Both the position numbers and the translations under genes were made by a program. From NCBI GenBank assembly GCA_015056045.1, contig SVGZ01000018.1:1-38710 (forward strand): 38,710 nt of DNA. Reading direction: 5' to 3'. The stretch is from Clostridiales bacterium. Its GTDB lineage: Bacteria > Bacillota > Clostridia > Christensenellales > Christensenellaceae. Positions 24,573-32,443 of the stretch are shown here, one piece after another (within the stretch, counting starts at the first letter, position 1; the number at the start of each line of letters is the position of its first letter). Under the pieces are notes generated by a model that did not search any database, had not been told where the DNA came from, and was given only the letters and a program-made list of their open reading frames with translations.

Positions 24573-24601
24573 TTGCGTTAACAGAAAAACAATGTTAAGA
24601 T
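24573..24601 (+). promoter_or_regulatory. Promoter of the 73-residue unknown gene
   Basis: TTGCGT (24573-24578), 17 bp, TAAGAT (24596-24601) with an extended TG two bases upstream. It is back-to-back with the alcohol dehydrogenase promoter. Confidence 0.5.
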
Positions 24602-24628
24602 ATGGGTAGTGAAATATCAGGAGGCATT

Positions 24629-24850
24629 ATGGCATATTCTATAAAGGAAAAGCTGGAGGCTGTCAACGCCCTTTTAAAGTATTCCAACGACGGCGAGCGA
24701 ATGAGCAGTATCCTCAAGAAAAACGGCTTTACAACGGAACAGATAAGCTCTCTTCGCGAAAATCATATGGAGGAATATGTCGATCAGATCCTGTATGAGT
24801 TTTCTCAGCTGATCTGTGATGTTGCCTATGATGTCCTGCTTTCGGACTAA
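24629..24850 (+). CDS. Small helical protein of unknown function
   Basis: A 73-residue protein, acidic and probably all-helical, not recognised. Helices: YSIKEKLEAVNALLKYS, ERMSSILKKNGFTTEQISSL and EEYVDQILYEFSQLICDVAY. The ATG at 24629 has AGGAGG at 24619-24624. It sits between the alcohol dehydrogenase promoter and darA; darA has its own promoter 56 bp after this gene, and no terminator is seen between them, so read-through into darA is possible. Confidence 0.65.
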   Translation: MAYSIKEKLEAVNALLKYSNDGERMSSILKKNGFTTEQISSLRENHMEEYVDQILYEFSQLICDVAYDVLLSD

Positions 24851-24905
24851 ATTTGCAGGATTTGTTATTAAAATATAAAAAATATGTGAATGTGCAAAAT
24901 AATAA

Positions 24906-24934
24906 TTGCAATTTTGTCTTGGCTGTGCTAATAT
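24906..24934 (+). promoter_or_regulatory. Promoter of darA
   Basis: TTGCAA (24906-24911), 17 bp, TAATAT (24929-24934), about 70 bp before the ATG. Confidence 0.5.
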
Positions 24935-25005
24935 AAGTCAACGGTAGATATTCCCGTTTAATAGTTTAATAACCGTTTCGACTAAACATATAGGAGGAAT
25001 TATTT

Positions 25006-25326
25006 ATGAAATTGATGATCGTCATCGTTCAGGACGAAGATGCAGGAAAGCTTCTTGCAGCCCTTAACAAAAAGCAGATTCGTGTTACACGTCTTTCGAC
25101 AACAGGCGGATTCCTTCGCAGAGGCAATACGACTCTCCTCATCGGTATCGAGAATGAACTCGTAGATGATGTTAAGGAGACCATCAGGGAATACTGCAAA
25201 CGTCGTATCACCAACGTCGTACCGATCGTCCCGACACCGAGCATGGACTTTGTTCCCACACCGGTTCAGGTTGAAATCGGCGGCGCAACCATCTTTATGT
25301 TCGATTGCGAACAGGAAAGAATGTAA
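25006..25326 (+). CDS. darA: Cyclic-di-AMP receptor, PII-like (DarA/PstA/YaaQ family)
   Basis: A 106-residue trimeric PII-like protein that binds cyclic-di-AMP, the Firmicutes messenger for potassium, osmotic and wall homeostasis; its downstream partner is unknown in most species. The signature RVTRLSTTGGFLRRGNTTLL covers the ligand-binding T and B loops, and VQVEIGGATIFMF is the conserved C-terminal strand. AGGAGG lies eight bases before the ATG. It is followed by a strong terminator. In B. subtilis yaaQ lies near the dnaX-recR-bofA region, and here that cluster is also in the same window, though about 17 kb away. Confidence 0.95.
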   Translation: MKLMIVIVQDEDAGKLLAALNKKQIRVTRLSTTGGFLRRGNTTLLIGIENELVDDVKETIREYCKRRITNVVPIVPTPSMDFVPTPVQVEIGGATIFMFDCEQERM

Positions 25327-25338
25327 AATCTGAAAATG

Positions 25339-25365
25339 ACTCCCGCTTTAAGCGGGAGTTTTTTG
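25339..25365 (+). terminator. Terminator of darA
   Basis: ACTCCCGCTT with AAGCGGGAGT (25339-25359), a GC-rich stem followed by six T. Confidence 0.9.
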
Positions 25366-25371
25366 CCGCAG

Positions 25372-25397
25372 AAAAAAAGAGCCGGTTTTCGGCTCTT
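25372..25397 (-). terminator. Terminator of the class II aldolase gene
   Basis: AAGAGCCG (25377-25384) pairs with CGGCTCTT (25390-25397); on the minus strand a T run follows. Confidence 0.85.
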
Positions 25398-25403
25398 CTT
25401 TTT

Positions 25404-26243
25404 TTATAAAATACTGATATTTGCGGGGTTCAGCAGGCGCATTTTGCGTTCGATGAAAGCGGCAACTTTTTCTTCGATGCCCATCATCAGCTTCGGTGCT
25501 GTCGGCGGCGGATTATCGCCTGTGAGCGCTTCCTTCATCGCATCCGCCATATACATCATGTATTCTGTGGCGATGTTTGTCTTGACGATGCCGTTGGCAA
25601 CCGCTTCGGAAAGCTGTTCATCGGGAATGCCCGAGGTTCCGTGCAAAACGAGCGGTACAGGCGAAATTTTGTTGATCGTCTTTAAGAGTTCCTGCTCGAT
25701 GCGCGGCTCTTCAAAATAGACGCCATGGCTGTTGCCGATGGAAATAGCGAGCGAATCAACTTCTGTGAGTTCGAGGAATTTCGTGACTTCTTCGGGTCTT
25801 GTGAAAAGAGTTCTGTCTACATCGTTAAAACCGACATGACCGATCTCACCTTCAACATCAACGCCGCAGGCTCTTGCCGCACGAACGACATCCTGTGTCA
25901 TTTTGACGTTTTCATCAAAGGGATGCGGAGAACCGTCGATCATTACGGAAGAAAAACCTGCACGGATCGCACGGATGCATTCTTCATAATCAGGTGCATG
26001 GTCGAGATGGATCGAGAAAGGTACTTTGGACTGTCTGCCGAGTTCCCTTGTAAGAACGGCAAAGGTTTCAAGATCGATGCCATAACTGAAATGATGCATC
26101 AGAATGACCGGTGTACCGGCCTGTTCCGCTGCACGAAGGACAGTCTTTGTGCTTTCGTAGCTGAAAACATTGTATGCAGGAACGGCGTAGCCTCTTTTTC
26201 TTGCATCTAAAAGGAGGTCTATGCTCCTTGTCAATTCACCCAT
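25404..26243 (-). CDS. Class II fructose/tagatose-bisphosphate aldolase family protein
   Basis: A 279-residue zinc aldolase that splits ketose 1,6-bisphosphates or runs the reverse aldol reaction. Key parts: HLDHA with Asp81 (general acid) and His82 (zinc), SSVMIDGSPHPFDENV, VEGEIGHVG (Glu133), GNSHG (His173) and LHGTSGIPDEQL (His201). Spacing matches the GatY/tagatose-type branch. The MIDGS loop usually continues with HLPFEEN, so SPHPFDEN is slightly unusual and the substrate may not be fructose bisphosphate. AAGGAG is seven bases before the ATG. It is monocistronic. Confidence 0.9.
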   Translation of the reverse strand: MGELTRSIDLLLDARKRGYAVPAYNVFSYESTKTVLRAAEQAGTPVILMHHFSYGIDLETFAVLTRELGRQSKVPFSIHLDHAPDYEECIRAIRAGFSSVMIDGSPHPFDENVKMTQDVVRAARACGVDVEGEIGHVGFNDVDRTLFTRPEEVTKFLELTEVDSLAISIGNSHGVYFEEPRIEQELLKTINKISPVPLVLHGTSGIPDEQLSEAVANGIVKTNIATEYMMYMADAMKEALTGDNPPPTAPKLMMGIEEKVAAFIERKMRLLNPANISIL

Positions 26244-26272
26244 GATTCACTCCTTAAAAGTGCTTTTTGTTT

Positions 26273-26301
26273 ATTTTAGCACGCTTTTCACAATTCCACA
26301 A
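26273..26301 (-). promoter_or_regulatory. Promoter of the class II aldolase gene
   Basis: Minus strand TTGTGG (26296-26301), 17 bp, TAAAAT (26273-26278) with a TG extension. Confidence 0.55.
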
Positions 26302-26304
26302 TAC

Positions 26305-26331
26305 GAAAAAGAGGCTGCTTTTTTTGCAGCC
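26305..26331 (-). terminator. Terminator of the Gly/Pro/His-rich peptide gene
   Basis: GGCTGC (26313-26318) pairs with GCAGCC (26326-26331) around a T-rich loop; the minus strand continues into a T run. Confidence 0.75.
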
Positions 26332-26340
26332 CCTTATTTC

Positions 26341-26583
26341 TTAAAAAATGGCCATGATAAGCACAATAAAAACTGCGACCATGAGGAAAAGCCAAAATGC
26401 ACAGCCCAGACAGCCGCCATGATGATGGTAATGCCTTGGCGGTCTTGGCGGTCTCATGTGAAAACCAAAATGCGGTCTCGGCGGATGATGCGGCATTCCG
26501 AAACCCGGTCTAGGGCCACCGCTTCTGCCCATACGCGGTCCGCCATGAAAAGCACCGGGTCCTCTGCCTCTTGGTCCAAACAT
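26341..26583 (-). CDS. Gly/Pro/His/Arg-rich peptide with C-terminal membrane anchor
   Basis: An 80-residue protein of unknown function. Residues 1-55 are low complexity, rich in Gly, Pro, Arg and His (MFGPRGRGPGAFHGG at the start, HYHHHGG at 51-57), strongly basic with many histidines. Two cysteines (GCLGC) precede a hydrophobic helix AFWLFLMVAVFIVLIMAIF that ends the protein, so it is tail-anchored or a one-span protein. The histidines and cysteines suggest metal binding, which is inference. AAGGAG lies about nine bases before the ATG, and it has a -10 box and a terminator of its own, so it is likely expressed. Confidence 0.65.
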   Translation of the reverse strand: MFGPRGRGPGAFHGGPRMGRSGGPRPGFGMPHHPPRPHFGFHMRPPRPPRHYHHHGGCLGCAFWLFLMVAVFIVLIMAIF

Positions 26584-26615
26584 AAAACTTCAACTCCTTT
26601 TTCAAGCTCAGCTTT

Positions 26616-26621
26616 ATTATA
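26616..26621 (-). promoter_or_regulatory. -10 box of the Gly/Pro/His-rich peptide gene
   Basis: Perfect TATAAT on the minus strand 33 bp before the ATG; no good -35 at 16-18 bp. Confidence 0.4.
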
Positions 26622-26667
26622 TCGCAGAAATTTTGCAAAACCCTTTTTATTTATAGATTGTTTAAAC

Positions 26668-26696
26668 TTGCCCGCACAACCCGCCTATGCTACAAT
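26668..26696 (+). promoter_or_regulatory. Promoter of the nitroreductase gene
   Basis: TTGCCC (26668-26673), 17 bp, TACAAT (26691-26696) with an extended TG. Confidence 0.65.
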
Positions 26697-26732
26697 AAAA
26701 GCACCCAATTTATTTTGCATCCGGAGGATTTT

Positions 26733-27281
26733 ATGGAATTAAAAGTTTTGGAAACGATCAAAAGCCGTTCGAGCATCCGCAAATATACCGACGAAAAACT
26801 CACCGAACAGGAAATTCAGGTCTTAAAAGAGGCTGCACTGGCTTCCCCGACAGCGAAAAACCTGCAGCTGCAGCGTTTCTTCTTCATCACAAACAAAGAG
26901 CTTCTCGACGAAATGAACATTGCGATCGCAAAAGCTGTCAACAAAGGTGTTCTTCCCGAAAATTATCACCGCGCGACGTATGATGCGCCGCTGACGATCG
27001 TTATCGGTATTGATAAAGGTTCCCGTTATGGGCTTATCGATTGCGGTATTGCCGTTCAGTCGATCGCACTTGCCGCAAAAGAGCTCGGTCTTGATACCGT
27101 TATTCTGGGCATGGTCGAATTTGCTCTGCAGGAATGGCTTGCACCTGAAGCCGCTTATTTCCGCAAAAAGATCGGCATGGGCGATGAACTCGAATTTGGT
27201 ATTGCGATCTCCGTTGGCCATAAAGCAGCGGATAAGACACCGCACAGCGTCGATTTCTCCCATGTTATCGAAATCAAATAA
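26733..27281 (+). CDS. Nitroreductase family FMN-dependent oxidoreductase
   Basis: A 182-residue flavoprotein. The N-terminal IKSRSSIRKYTDEKLT is the classic FMN-phosphate motif, followed by AALASPTAKNLQLQRFFFI; GIAVQSIALAAKELGLDTV and the C-terminal ISVGHKAADKTP complete the fold. These enzymes use NAD(P)H to reduce nitro compounds, quinones or other acceptors. I start at the ATG with GGAGG at 26723-26727; the frame is open further up but covers the promoter. It is monocistronic and converges on glmS. Confidence 0.9.
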   Translation: MELKVLETIKSRSSIRKYTDEKLTEQEIQVLKEAALASPTAKNLQLQRFFFITNKELLDEMNIAIAKAVNKGVLPENYHRATYDAPLTIVIGIDKGSRYGLIDCGIAVQSIALAAKELGLDTVILGMVEFALQEWLAPEAAYFRKKIGMGDELEFGIAISVGHKAADKTPHSVDFSHVIEIK

Positions 27282-27296
27282 CAAAAAACGCATCAA

Positions 27297-27328
27297 AAAA
27301 GTGCTTCATGACGAAGCACTTTTCTTTT
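27297..27328. terminator. Bidirectional terminator between nitroreductase and glmS
   Basis: AAAAGTGCTTC (27297-27307) pairs with GAAGCACTTTT (27313-27323) around a five-base loop, with A and T tracts outside. Confidence 0.9.
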
Positions 27329-29161
27329 TTATTCAACTGTGACCGATTTGGCAAGGTTCCTCGGCTTATCGACATCAAAGCCCTTATCGAGCGTGATGTA
27401 ATAAGCGAGCATCTGCATCGGGATAACACCGATGATCGGTGCCATCATATCCATCATATCGGGAATGAGAATGAATTCATCGACGGAATCCTGATCTTTG
27501 AATTCGGAAAGATATTTTTCCATCGTCAGGCAGATGACGTGCGCACCTCTTGCCTTGACTTCCTTGATATTGCTGATGGTCTTTTCGATGAGGTCTTTCT
27601 GTGTTGCGATCGCAACTACGAGTGTATTTTTCTCGATCAAAGCGATTGTGCCGTGTTTTAATTCGCCCGCTGCATAAGCCTCCGCATGGATATAGGAGAT
27701 CTCTTTTAATTTCAGGGAAGCTTCCATCGCAAGCGCATAGTCGAGTCCTCTGCCGATGAAGAAAGTATCTTCATCCATAAAGCGCTCATAGGCGATATGC
27801 TGGATCTGTTCGCAAAGTTCAAGGACATTTTCCGCTTTTTCGGGCAGAAGCGTCAATTCACGGACAGCCTCATTATATTCTTCTTCTGTGATCGTTCCGC
27901 GGACATGTGCCATCGCATAGGCAAGCATATACATGGAAAGAAGCTGTGTATCATAAGCCTTTGTTGTCGCAACGGCAATTTCCATACCTGCATGCGTATA
28001 GAAAGCGGCATCGGCTTCTCTGGCGATCGTGCTGCCGATAACGTTGACAACAGCCGCAACTTTTACGCCGTTATCCTTTGCTTCACGAAGAGCTGCGATC
28101 GTATCTGCGGTTTCACCGGATTGGCTGATGACCATAACGAGCTGATCCGGCAAAAGAAGCGGTTTTCTGTAACGGAATTCCGAAGCGATATCCACTTCGA
28201 CCGGAATTTTGGCAACTCTTTCGATGATGTATTTGCCGACATGCGCAACGTGCGAAGCAGAGCCGCATGCAACGATCGTGATCTTGGGAAGATTTCTGAT
28301 GAAGTCTTCATCCATGCCCATTTCGCTGATGTCGATCTTTCCATCGATCAATCTGGGAGAGAAAGTATCCTGCAATGCACGGGGCTGTTCATAGATCTCT
28401 TTGATCATGAAATGCTCATAGCCACCTTTTTCCGCCTGGGAAACATCCCAATCGATACGGGTGATCTCTTTTCTGAGCTTCGTGCCGTATTCATCATAGA
28501 AATTGATGCTGCCGCGCTTCATTTCAACGATCTCGTTATCGTTAAGGAAATAAACATCCCTTGTGTATTCAAGAAGTGCGGGAATATCGGAAGCTAAAAT
28601 GCTTTCACCATCTGCTTTGCCGACGATGAGCGGGCTGTCTTTTCTGACGGCAACGATCGTATCGGGTTCTTCACTCGAAACGACTGCAAAGGCATAGGAG
28701 CCTTCGATCATTTCGATCGCATTGGCAACAGCTGCCCTGAGATCGCCGAAATAGAAATGGTTGATGAGATGTGCGGCAACTTCCGTATCCGTTTCGGAAA
28801 CGAATTTTACGCCTTTTTTCTCGAGCCATTCTTTGATCTTGGCATAGTTTTCGATGATGCCGTTATGAACAAGGGCGATCGTACCGGCTTCATTGGTATG
28901 CGGATGCGAATTCACACGAGAAGGTGCTCCATGCGTTGCCCAACGGGTATGACCGATACCAATGGTATTTTCCGTTTCAATGCCGATGCATTTTTCTTCA
29001 AGTGCGGCAAGTTTGCCTTCTTCTTTTAAAATATTCAGTTTGCCGTTTTCAAGGTAAGCGACGCCTGCGCTGTCGTATCCTCTGTATTCCAGCTTTTTTA
29101 ACCCGCCGATAAGGACAGGTAAGATTTTTCTCGGACCGATATAGCCGACGATTCCACACAT
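27329..29161 (-). CDS. glmS: Glutamine-fructose-6-phosphate aminotransferase (isomerizing)
   Basis: GlmS makes glucosamine-6-phosphate from fructose-6-phosphate and glutamine, the first step to UDP-GlcNAc for peptidoglycan. The 610-residue protein starts MCGIVGYIG, with Cys2 as the glutaminase nucleophile after Met removal, and has GHTRWATHG and the HNGIIENY block. The two SIS isomerase domains show VACGSASHVA, ISQSGETADT, then GRGLDYALAMEASLKLKEIS; the C terminus ends DKPRNLAKSVTVE as usual. It lies four bases after glmM, whose end supplies AGGAGG. There is no room for a glmS ribozyme. It is the last gene of trxB-glmM-glmS. Confidence 0.98.
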   Translation of the reverse strand: MCGIVGYIGPRKILPVLIGGLKKLEYRGYDSAGVAYLENGKLNILKEEGKLAALEEKCIGIETENTIGIGHTRWATHGAPSRVNSHPHTNEAGTIALVHNGIIENYAKIKEWLEKKGVKFVSETDTEVAAHLINHFYFGDLRAAVANAIEMIEGSYAFAVVSSEEPDTIVAVRKDSPLIVGKADGESILASDIPALLEYTRDVYFLNDNEIVEMKRGSINFYDEYGTKLRKEITRIDWDVSQAEKGGYEHFMIKEIYEQPRALQDTFSPRLIDGKIDISEMGMDEDFIRNLPKITIVACGSASHVAHVGKYIIERVAKIPVEVDIASEFRYRKPLLLPDQLVMVISQSGETADTIAALREAKDNGVKVAAVVNVIGSTIAREADAAFYTHAGMEIAVATTKAYDTQLLSMYMLAYAMAHVRGTITEEEYNEAVRELTLLPEKAENVLELCEQIQHIAYERFMDEDTFFIGRGLDYALAMEASLKLKEISYIHAEAYAAGELKHGTIALIEKNTLVVAIATQKDLIEKTISNIKEVKARGAHVICLTMEKYLSEFKDQDSVDEFILIPDMMDMMAPIIGVIPMQMLAYYITLDKGFDVDKPRNLAKSVTVE

Positions 29162-29165
29162 AGAC

Positions 29166-30518
29166 TTATGCCTCCTCTTTCAGGTGGCTCTCAATGAGCT
29201 TCGCGATGCGTACGGCATCTTCTTCAATAACTCGTTTATCCTTGCCTTCGATCATTACGCGGACGAGCGCTTCCGTACCCGATGCACGGATGAGTACCCT
29301 GCCATTGCCTTCGAGCTTTTCCTCGACTTCTGCAACGAGCGCTGTGATCTCGGGAATATTTTTCCAGTCGTTTTTCTTTTCGTCTGCGACTTTTGCGCCG
29401 ATTAGGACCTGCGGATAGATCTCGATCACATTTGCAAGCTCGGAAAGCTTTTTGCCGCTGCGTTTCATGACGGAAAGCAGCTGAATGGCGGATAAAACGC
29501 CATCGCCTGTGGAGTTATGATCGAGGAAAATGATATGACCGGACTGTTCGCCGCCGAGGCTGTAACCGCTCTTCAGCATTTCTTCTAAAACATAGCGGTC
29601 GCCGACACCGGTCTTGACGATGTTGATGCCCTGTTCTTTGAGGCCGATCTCCAGGCCGATATTGCTCATGATCGTTGTAACGAGCGTATCGTTCTTTAAA
29701 AGGCCGCGGTTTTTCAAGTCAACGGCACAGATCGCCATGATTCTGTCGCCATCGACGATCTTGCCATATTCATCTACGGCAATGAGTCTGTCTGCATCGC
29801 CGTCAAAAGCAAGACCAACATCCGCATCTCTCTCCATTACGAGCTTGCGAAGCGTTGCAGGGTCTGTCGAACCGCAATGATCGTTGATGTTGATACCGTT
29901 CGGGTCGTTATAATATGTATAAACTTCTGCACCGAGCTTTTTCATGACGGCTTCTGCCGTTTCAAAGGAAGCGCCGTTTGCGCAGTCCAAAACGACTTTA
30001 AGACCGTCTAAGCGTTCGTTTATCGTGCTGCAAAGGAATTCAACATATTCCTTGGTGGCGTTTTTAATGTCGATCCTTCTGCCGATCTCTTTGCCTGTGC
30101 AAAGCGGCAGGCTTTCGATATTGTTAACGAGTTCTTCGATCTCATCTTCGATCGCATCGGCAAGCTTATAGCCATGCCCATTGAAGAATTTGATCCCGTT
30201 GTATTCAAAACTGTTATGCGAAGCGGAGATGACAACACCTGCATCCGCTCCGTAGGCTCTGGTGAAGTGTGCGATCGCAGGCGTGGGAACAATTCCCAGG
30301 CACTGTGCTTCCGCTCCTGCCGAACAGATCCCCGCAACGAGTGCATTTTCAAGCATATCGCCCGAAATCCTCGTATCTCTGCCGATCAGGATCTTTGCTT
30401 TATGTACTTCACCGGTAAGGACATGCGCACAGGCAAGCCCAAGCTTATAGGCCAACTGTGCATTGAGCTTTTTGCCGGCAATGCCTCTTACGCCGTCCGT
30501 TCCGAACATTCTTGCCAT
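29166..30518 (-). CDS. glmM: Phosphoglucosamine mutase
   Basis: GlmM converts glucosamine-6-phosphate to glucosamine-1-phosphate, the step after GlmS. The 450-residue alpha-D-phosphohexomutase has FGTDGVRG at the start, the phosphoserine loop VVISASHNSFEYNGIK with Ser100, the metal loop FDGDADR, the sugar-binding loop GGEQSGHI and the phosphate-binding RASGTEALVRVM near the end. Gene order places the enzyme just before glmS and after trxB (33 bp). AAGGAG lies about 12 bases upstream of the ATG. Confidence 0.98.
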   Translation of the reverse strand: MARMFGTDGVRGIAGKKLNAQLAYKLGLACAHVLTGEVHKAKILIGRDTRISGDMLENALVAGICSAGAEAQCLGIVPTPAIAHFTRAYGADAGVVISASHNSFEYNGIKFFNGHGYKLADAIEDEIEELVNNIESLPLCTGKEIGRRIDIKNATKEYVEFLCSTINERLDGLKVVLDCANGASFETAEAVMKKLGAEVYTYYNDPNGININDHCGSTDPATLRKLVMERDADVGLAFDGDADRLIAVDEYGKIVDGDRIMAICAVDLKNRGLLKNDTLVTTIMSNIGLEIGLKEQGINIVKTGVGDRYVLEEMLKSGYSLGGEQSGHIIFLDHNSTGDGVLSAIQLLSVMKRSGKKLSELANVIEIYPQVLIGAKVADEKKNDWKNIPEITALVAEVEEKLEGNGRVLIRASGTEALVRVMIEGKDKRVIEEDAVRIAKLIESHLKEEA

Positions 30519-30551
30519 AACAGAAAATTTCTCCTTACTTTTTGTTATGCT

Positions 30552-31472
30552 CTAAAAACTGATTTTTGTACTTTCAATATATGCTGCAGCTTCATCTGCA
30601 GCCACTGCACCGTCTGCGGCAGCTGTAACGACCTGCCTGAGGCGCTTCGTGCGGATATCCCCTGCGGCGAAAACACCCGGGATATTCGTCTTTGTATCTT
30701 CACCGGCGATGATATAGCCGCTCTTATCCAGCGCAATGCCTTCCATATAAGCGGTATCGGGCAAATAACCGACCGCAAGGAAACAGCCCTGTACTTCGAG
30801 CGTTGTCTTTTCGCCTGTTTTTTTGTTTAAAAGTTCGACGCCTTCAAAATCGAAACCGCCAAGGAATCTTTCGGGAACGCTGTCCATGATAAATTCGACG
30901 TTCTCTTTTGCCTTTGCCTGGTCAACGACGACCTTGCTCGCACGGAACTGATCACGCCTGTGGATGACGTAGACCTTGCGGCAAATGTTGGAAAGATAGA
31001 CCGCATCGCCAAGCGCAGTATCTCCTCCGCCGATGACCGCAACATCTCTTCCACGGAAAAACATCCCATCGCAGGTTGCACAGAAAGAAATGCCCATGCC
31101 GATGAAATCTTCTTCACCTTCGATACCGAGCTTCCTCGGGATAGCACCGCCTGCTAAAATGACGGTCTTTCCTTCAAAGCATTTTTCGCCTGCATATATC
31201 TTTTTGATGTCGCCCGAAAGATCGAGCTTTGTGATCTCTGCAGAAACAAACTCCGCACCGAATTTTTCCGCCTGTTTGCGCATCGCTTCGGCAAAATCCT
31301 GCCCGCTGATGCCATCGGGGAAACCGGGATAGTTTTCCAGAAGATGTGTATTGGCGATCTGTCCGCCTGCAAAAAGTTTTTCTATCACGAGCGCATCCAT
31401 TCCGGCTCTTCCGGCATAGATCGCTGCGGTAAGGCCGGCAGGACCGGCTCCGATGATCAGGATATCTTTCAT
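30552..31472 (-). CDS. trxB: Thioredoxin reductase
   Basis: TrxB reduces thioredoxin with NADPH through FAD and a redox disulfide. The 306-residue protein has the FAD motif IIGAGPAGLTAA (8-13), the active site SFCATCDG with Cys131 and Cys134, the NADPH motif VIGGGDTALGDA and the FAD motif GVFAAGDIRTKRLRQ. The ATG at 31472 has AAAGGAG six bases upstream; a TTG at 31490 is not needed. It heads trxB-glmM-glmS, an unusual pairing of redox and amino-sugar genes, and has a good promoter. Confidence 0.97.
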   Translation of the reverse strand: MKDILIIGAGPAGLTAAIYAGRAGMDALVIEKLFAGGQIANTHLLENYPGFPDGISGQDFAEAMRKQAEKFGAEFVSAEITKLDLSGDIKKIYAGEKCFEGKTVILAGGAIPRKLGIEGEEDFIGMGISFCATCDGMFFRGRDVAVIGGGDTALGDAVYLSNICRKVYVIHRRDQFRASKVVVDQAKAKENVEFIMDSVPERFLGGFDFEGVELLNKKTGEKTTLEVQGCFLAVGYLPDTAYMEGIALDKSGYIIAGEDTKTNIPGVFAAGDIRTKRLRQVVTAAADGAVAADEAAAYIESTKISF

Positions 31473-31508
31473 AAAGCACTCCTTTGGCAATTATAAAGAT
31501 TCATACTA

Positions 31509-31537
31509 ATAATATCATTTTAATTGATTTTTCGCAA
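31509..31537 (-). promoter_or_regulatory. Promoter of trxB-glmM-glmS
   Basis: Minus strand TTGCGA (31532-31537), 17 bp, TATTAT (31509-31514), about 37 bp before the trxB ATG. Confidence 0.65.
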
Positions 31538-31555
31538 TCTGCTTTTTCGTCATAG

Positions 31556-31574
31556 TACAGCTGCTATGGCTGTA
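31556..31574. repeat. Small palindrome between trxB and the M23 gene
   Basis: TACAGC (31556-31561) and GCTGTA (31569-31574) are perfect inverted repeats seven bases apart, upstream of both divergent promoters. Possible operator; no factor is known. Confidence 0.25.
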
Positions 31575-31599
31575 TTTTCATTTAATTTCCGCATTTTAT

Positions 31600-31629
31600 G
31601 TATAAAAAAGCGCGAAACAAGCAAAAATA
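31600..31629 (+). promoter_or_regulatory. Sigma-F-like promoter of the SpoIIQ-like gene
   Basis: GTATA (31600-31604), exactly 15 bp, then AGCAAAAATA (31620-31629). The B. subtilis sigma-F pattern is GYWTA, 15 bp, GGNRANAHTR; only the first -10 base differs. The leader would be short, starting close to the GGAGG at 31637. No good housekeeping promoter is seen. Confidence 0.4.
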
Positions 31630-31651
31630 GCAGCATGGAGGTAGCTGAATC

Positions 31652-32365
31652 ATGCAGTTTAAGAAATTTATAAAGAACCAAGGAAAAGCTTTAGCCCTTG
31701 CGCTTGCGATCGGTATTCTTGGCGCAGGCGCCTTTTTCCTGACAAAAACAGGCGAAGAAGAACCGGAATTTCCGGCAGAAGAAGTACAGATGCAGGATTC
31801 CGAAAGACTGGAAGATGTTTTGCAAACAGCCGCACCGCAGCCGGAAGAAAGCCGGATACCCTTTGAAGTCATCTGGGAAACGCCCGAAGAGACCGTTATC
31901 CCCGAAGCAACGCCCACTCTTTCACCCGAAAAGACCACAAATTCTGCGCCGCAGCACATCAGAGAAGTTCTCATGATGCCGCTGAAAAACGGAAAGATCA
32001 CAAAAAGTTTTTCCGGCGATGAATTTACGCATTTTACTTCGCTCAATACATGGATGACGCATAACGGCATCGATATTGCCGCAGCGGAAGGCAGCGAAGT
32101 ATACTCCGCAGCATCGGGAAAGGTCAGCCGTGTTTATGACGATGCGACAAAAGGCTTTGTCATCGAGATCGTACATAACAATGGCGCAAAAACGATCTAC
32201 GCCGGTCTTGCCGAAGTTTCCGTTTCGGAAGAAGCAAAAGTCAGCAGCGGCGATGTGATCGGTAAATTAGGCACACCGCCCTTTGAATCCGCAAACGGGC
32301 CGCACCTGCACTTTGAGTACATCAAAGATGGAAAATTTTGTGATCCTGCGGCACTTTTTTCATAA
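31652..32365 (+). CDS. M23/LytM endopeptidase-domain membrane protein, SpoIIQ-like
   Basis: A 237-residue protein with one N-terminal membrane span (13-31), an acidic Pro/Glu-rich linker (32-100) and a LytM domain (about 105-237). The zinc ligands are complete: His137 and Asp141 in THNGIDIAA, His218 and His220 in GPHLHFEY. Length, topology and blocks such as MPLKNGKITKSF and IVHNNGAKTIYAGLAEV resemble SpoIIQ, the forespore protein that links to SpoIIIAH across the septum. Clostridial SpoIIQ keeps all zinc ligands, unlike the B. subtilis protein, which fits. GGAGG at 31637-31641 is ten bases before the ATG. A plain cell-wall endopeptidase is the alternative. Confidence 0.75.
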   Translation: MQFKKFIKNQGKALALALAIGILGAGAFFLTKTGEEEPEFPAEEVQMQDSERLEDVLQTAAPQPEESRIPFEVIWETPEETVIPEATPTLSPEKTTNSAPQHIREVLMMPLKNGKITKSFSGDEFTHFTSLNTWMTHNGIDIAAAEGSEVYSAASGKVSRVYDDATKGFVIEIVHNNGAKTIYAGLAEVSVSEEAKVSSGDVIGKLGTPPFESANGPHLHFEYIKDGKFCDPAALFS

Positions 32366-32410
32366 ATATAGTTTACGGGGATATTCTCCCATTCATTCTT
32401 TTCTCCATAA

Positions 32411-32443
32411 AAAAGACGGCATATTTCTATGCCGTCACTTTTT
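32411..32443. terminator. Bidirectional terminator
   Basis: GACGGCATA (32415-32423) and TATGCCGTC (32428-32436) form a 9-bp stem with a TTTC loop, with T tracts on both outer sides. It ends the M23 gene and the ThuA operon. Confidence 0.9.

Noticed and set aside
29150-29180. Possible glmS ribozyme before glmS
   Set aside because: Only four bases separate glmM and glmS, too short for the ribozyme, and its core is not seen inside the end of glmM.
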